A DNA stretch of 64,000 bases from Thermococcus aggregans (GTDB taxonomy: Archaea > Methanobacteriota_B > Thermococci > Thermococcales > Thermococcaceae). The stretch lies in contig NZ_CP099582.1 in assembly GCF_024022995.1 (NCBI RefSeq), positions 496,001 through 560,000 of the forward strand, given 5' to 3'. Positions within the stretch are counted from its first letter, which is position 1. The number at the start of each line of letters is the position of its first letter. Position numbers and translations under genes: made by a program. The notes below the pieces were generated by a model that worked only from the letters and a program-made list of their open reading frames with translations, ran no database searches and was not told where the DNA came from. Positions 62,254 to 64,000 of the stretch are shown here, piece after piece.

Positions 62254-63969
62254 ATGGAAATTATAAAACACGAGGGTCCGGGAAGGCTCGGGTTAGTTAG
62301 AATTAAGGAAAAAACCTTCAAAACACCTGCTTTAGCTGGAGTAGATTTTACCATTTCGCCGTTTAATTCTTACTTCTACCCCAAGGATTTCGGGGAATAC
62401 GACTTCAACCTCGCCCCTTCAATTCCTCTTAGCTTTTATACTCCGAGGGAAATAGTAGAGAAAGCACTGGATAAGTTGTATAGTGTTGATTATTCAAAAT
62501 TCAACGCCCTTTATGTGCCCGTCGTGAGAAATCTTGAATACGTTGATGAATTTTTGGAAAATGTCCTCTCCCAGTACTCTTTTGATGCCCTCTATATAGG
62601 AAATGCAAAAATCTTTGTGAAGGACTACCGCAGGTTCGTTCAGGCTATCAGGCTTATTAGGGAAAAAGACCCTAATTTGCTCCTCATCACTGACATCGAA
62701 CCGTTCTTTTATCCATTAGCCGTTTATCTCGGCATTGATGCTTTTGATACCCGTTCATTGAAGCTTTACGATTTCCACAAGAAGGGATTCACACAGTTTT
62801 CTCCTATACTATGGGATGAAAATGCAAATTCCCTTGAATTCGCCAAGGAAACTATAAGGCTCGTTAGGAAAGCCCTTGAAGAAGGAAAGCTCCGCTACCT
62901 TGTCGAGAACTTTTTCCATACTCAGGCTCACGCCGGAATCTTGAGGATAGCTGACAAGGAAAACTGGGACTACCTTGAAAAATACACACCCATACAAAAG
63001 GACACCATTTACTTCATAAGCGACGCCTCCCAGAACAGACCGGAAGTTGTGAGGTGGAGGCAGAGAGTTGTTGAGAGATTTAAGCCTCCTGAAAACATTG
63101 AAGCACTCTTGCTCTTCCCCTGCTCCGCTAAAAAGCCCTATTCTCACTCACGCTCCCATACCCTCTTCAGAAAAGCCCTAAAAGAAGCCCTTGGAAATGG
63201 AATTTACAAAATCCATGAGCTTATCCTTACCTCACCCTTTGGAGTCGTTCCGAGGGAATGGGAGTGGTTAGCCAAGTATGATATCGTCGTTACAGGCCAT
63301 TGGAGTGAGGAAGAGATAAACTCTGCAGCTGAACTTTTGGCAAAAGCCCTTGAGAAGTACCCTAAGGAAATTCCAGTGATAGCTCACTTGGATGAGGCTT
63401 ACGTAGAGGTTGCAAAAAGAGCCAGTGAGATCAGCGGGAGGGAGATAATATTCACCCCGGTTAAGGACGGCACAACGAGCAGGGAAAGCTTGGAAGGGCT
63501 TAAGAGGACGATAAAAGAGCTTGGCTTTGAAGTTGCTGCTGGAAAAGAAGATAGGACATACCGCTTCTACGAAAACATAAGGAAGGTTTTTGACTTCTAC
63601 TTTGGTTTGGGCGCTGGTGAAGCAGTTCTTCCCGATGATGCAAAGATCATAGGCTCCAAAATGCTCCGCATTCTCATAGACAACCAGCAGACTGGGACTT
63701 ATCAAGATGGCGTGATAAGCGTAACGCCCTTTGGTATGCAGCGCATTTACGAAGCAACTAGGAGCTACTACGTGAAGATTGACTTTGACCTTAGAGGAGA
63801 CGTCTTTGCTGTTGGAGTTAACGAGGCTGATGAGAAGATAAGACCTGATGACATAGTTGGTGTCGTAAGGGATGAAAAAGTCGTAGGTGTTGGAAAAGCC
63901 CTTCTAAGCGGAGAGGAAATGGTAAAAGCAAAGAGGGGAGTTGCGGTTAAAGTTAGAAAGAAGGCATGA
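62254..63969 (+). CDS. arcS: Archaeosine synthase ArcS (TgtA2)
   Basis: Converts preQ0 at tRNA position 15 towards archaeosine; in Thermococcus it adds lysine to preQ0, and the radical SAM partner RaSEA completes the reaction. The 571-residue chain has a TGT-like N-terminal region (LAGVDFTISPFNSYFYP), the ArcS-specific PCSAKKPYSHSRSH (residues 289-302) and a C-terminal PUA domain (~490-571; FGMQRIYEATRSYYVKIDFDLRGDVFAVGV). It lacks the zinc-binding cysteines of true TGT. The RaSEA gene is not in the window. Confidence 0.9.
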   Translation: MEIIKHEGPGRLGLVRIKEKTFKTPALAGVDFTISPFNSYFYPKDFGEYDFNLAPSIPLSFYTPREIVEKALDKLYSVDYSKFNALYVPVVRNLEYVDEFLENVLSQYSFDALYIGNAKIFVKDYRRFVQAIRLIREKDPNLLLITDIEPFFYPLAVYLGIDAFDTRSLKLYDFHKKGFTQFSPILWDENANSLEFAKETIRLVRKALEEGKLRYLVENFFHTQAHAGILRIADKENWDYLEKYTPIQKDTIYFISDASQNRPEVVRWRQRVVERFKPPENIEALLLFPCSAKKPYSHSRSHTLFRKALKEALGNGIYKIHELILTSPFGVVPREWEWLAKYDIVVTGHWSEEEINSAAELLAKALEKYPKEIPVIAHLDEAYVEVAKRASEISGREIIFTPVKDGTTSRESLEGLKRTIKELGFEVAAGKEDRTYRFYENIRKVFDFYFGLGAGEAVLPDDAKIIGSKMLRILIDNQQTGTYQDGVISVTPFGMQRIYEATRSYYVKIDFDLRGDVFAVGVNEADEKIRPDDIVGVVRDEKVVGVGKALLSGEEMVKAKRGVAVKVRKKA

Positions 63970-64000
63970 ATTTTTGGAACTTCCCTATATCCTCCTTGGC

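Overview
The window looks like chromosomal DNA from a Thermococcales archaeon, most probably Thermococcus. The signs are: a complete Mbx/Mbs respiratory operon; a superoxide reductase, rubredoxin and rubrerythrin set; a type III RuBisCO; a lipoprotein GH13 enzyme of the T. kodakarensis pullulan hydrolase type; a CGP-CTERM secreted protein; archaeosine synthase; CDP-archaeol synthase; an intron-containing tRNA-Trp; a 30-nt CRISPR repeat of Pyrococcus/Thermococcus type; and archaeal TATA boxes with GGTG-type ribosome sites. These assignments were made by reading the sequence; no database search was run.

Layout. 1-2.2 kb: wecC (cut by the left edge) and wecB for UDP-ManNAcA. 2.2-6.4 kb: maltodextrin-regulated pullulan hydrolase, a TRAM-containing radical SAM protein and an ACT regulator. 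6.5-16.3 kb: thirteen-gene mbx operon, in which an Mrp-type antiporter module is joined to a NuoBCDHI-like module whose NiFe cysteines are half lost. 16.4-22.1 kb: AGOG DNA glycosylase, a peroxiredoxin, a second peroxiredoxin broken by a one-base frameshift, flavodiiron protein, NAD(P)H:rubredoxin oxidoreductase, rubrerythrin, rubredoxin and superoxide reductase. 22.3-31.3 kb: RuBisCO, then a metal neighbourhood (ZIP permease, encapsulated-ferritin-like protein, ferritin-like protein, rubrerythrin-VIT fusion, and a GC-rich FmdE-TrmO-FecBCD-type operon).

31.5-42 kb: tRNA-Trp with a C/D-box intron, Lrp regulator, ITPase, PF04008-type kinase, a SPASM-only protein, moaE-moeB-moaD, carS, a RAM-domain plus GbsR/MarR regulator pair, two COG1032-like radical SAM proteins and small conserved genes. 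42-52.4 kb: an RND exporter with a large CARDB-type envelope protein, LEA14-like protein, NSUN6-like methyltransferase, flippase-like protein, NAD kinase and Kae1. 52.5-54 kb: CRISPR array (20 intact repeats plus one decayed) read on the minus strand from a leader at the right; no cas genes are present. 54.3-64 kb: flavin reductase, ADP-forming acyl-CoA synthetase alpha subunit, CGP-CTERM protein, CoaD, phytoene-desaturase-like enzyme, carbamate kinase, SDH-type membrane protease, COG1340 coiled-coil protein and ArcS.

The most useful regulatory signals are these. SurR-type GTTn3AAC boxes lie at the mbx promoter and, unexpectedly, at the FmdE-TrmO-Fec promoter. A perfect TGM (TATCACN5GTGATA) lies at the pullulanase start. 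A shared palindrome CTTTCGGAA-N2-TTCCGAAAG lies both at the RAM-GbsR regulator promoter and at the RND exporter promoter 4.7 kb away, which predicts a small, apparently undescribed envelope regulon.
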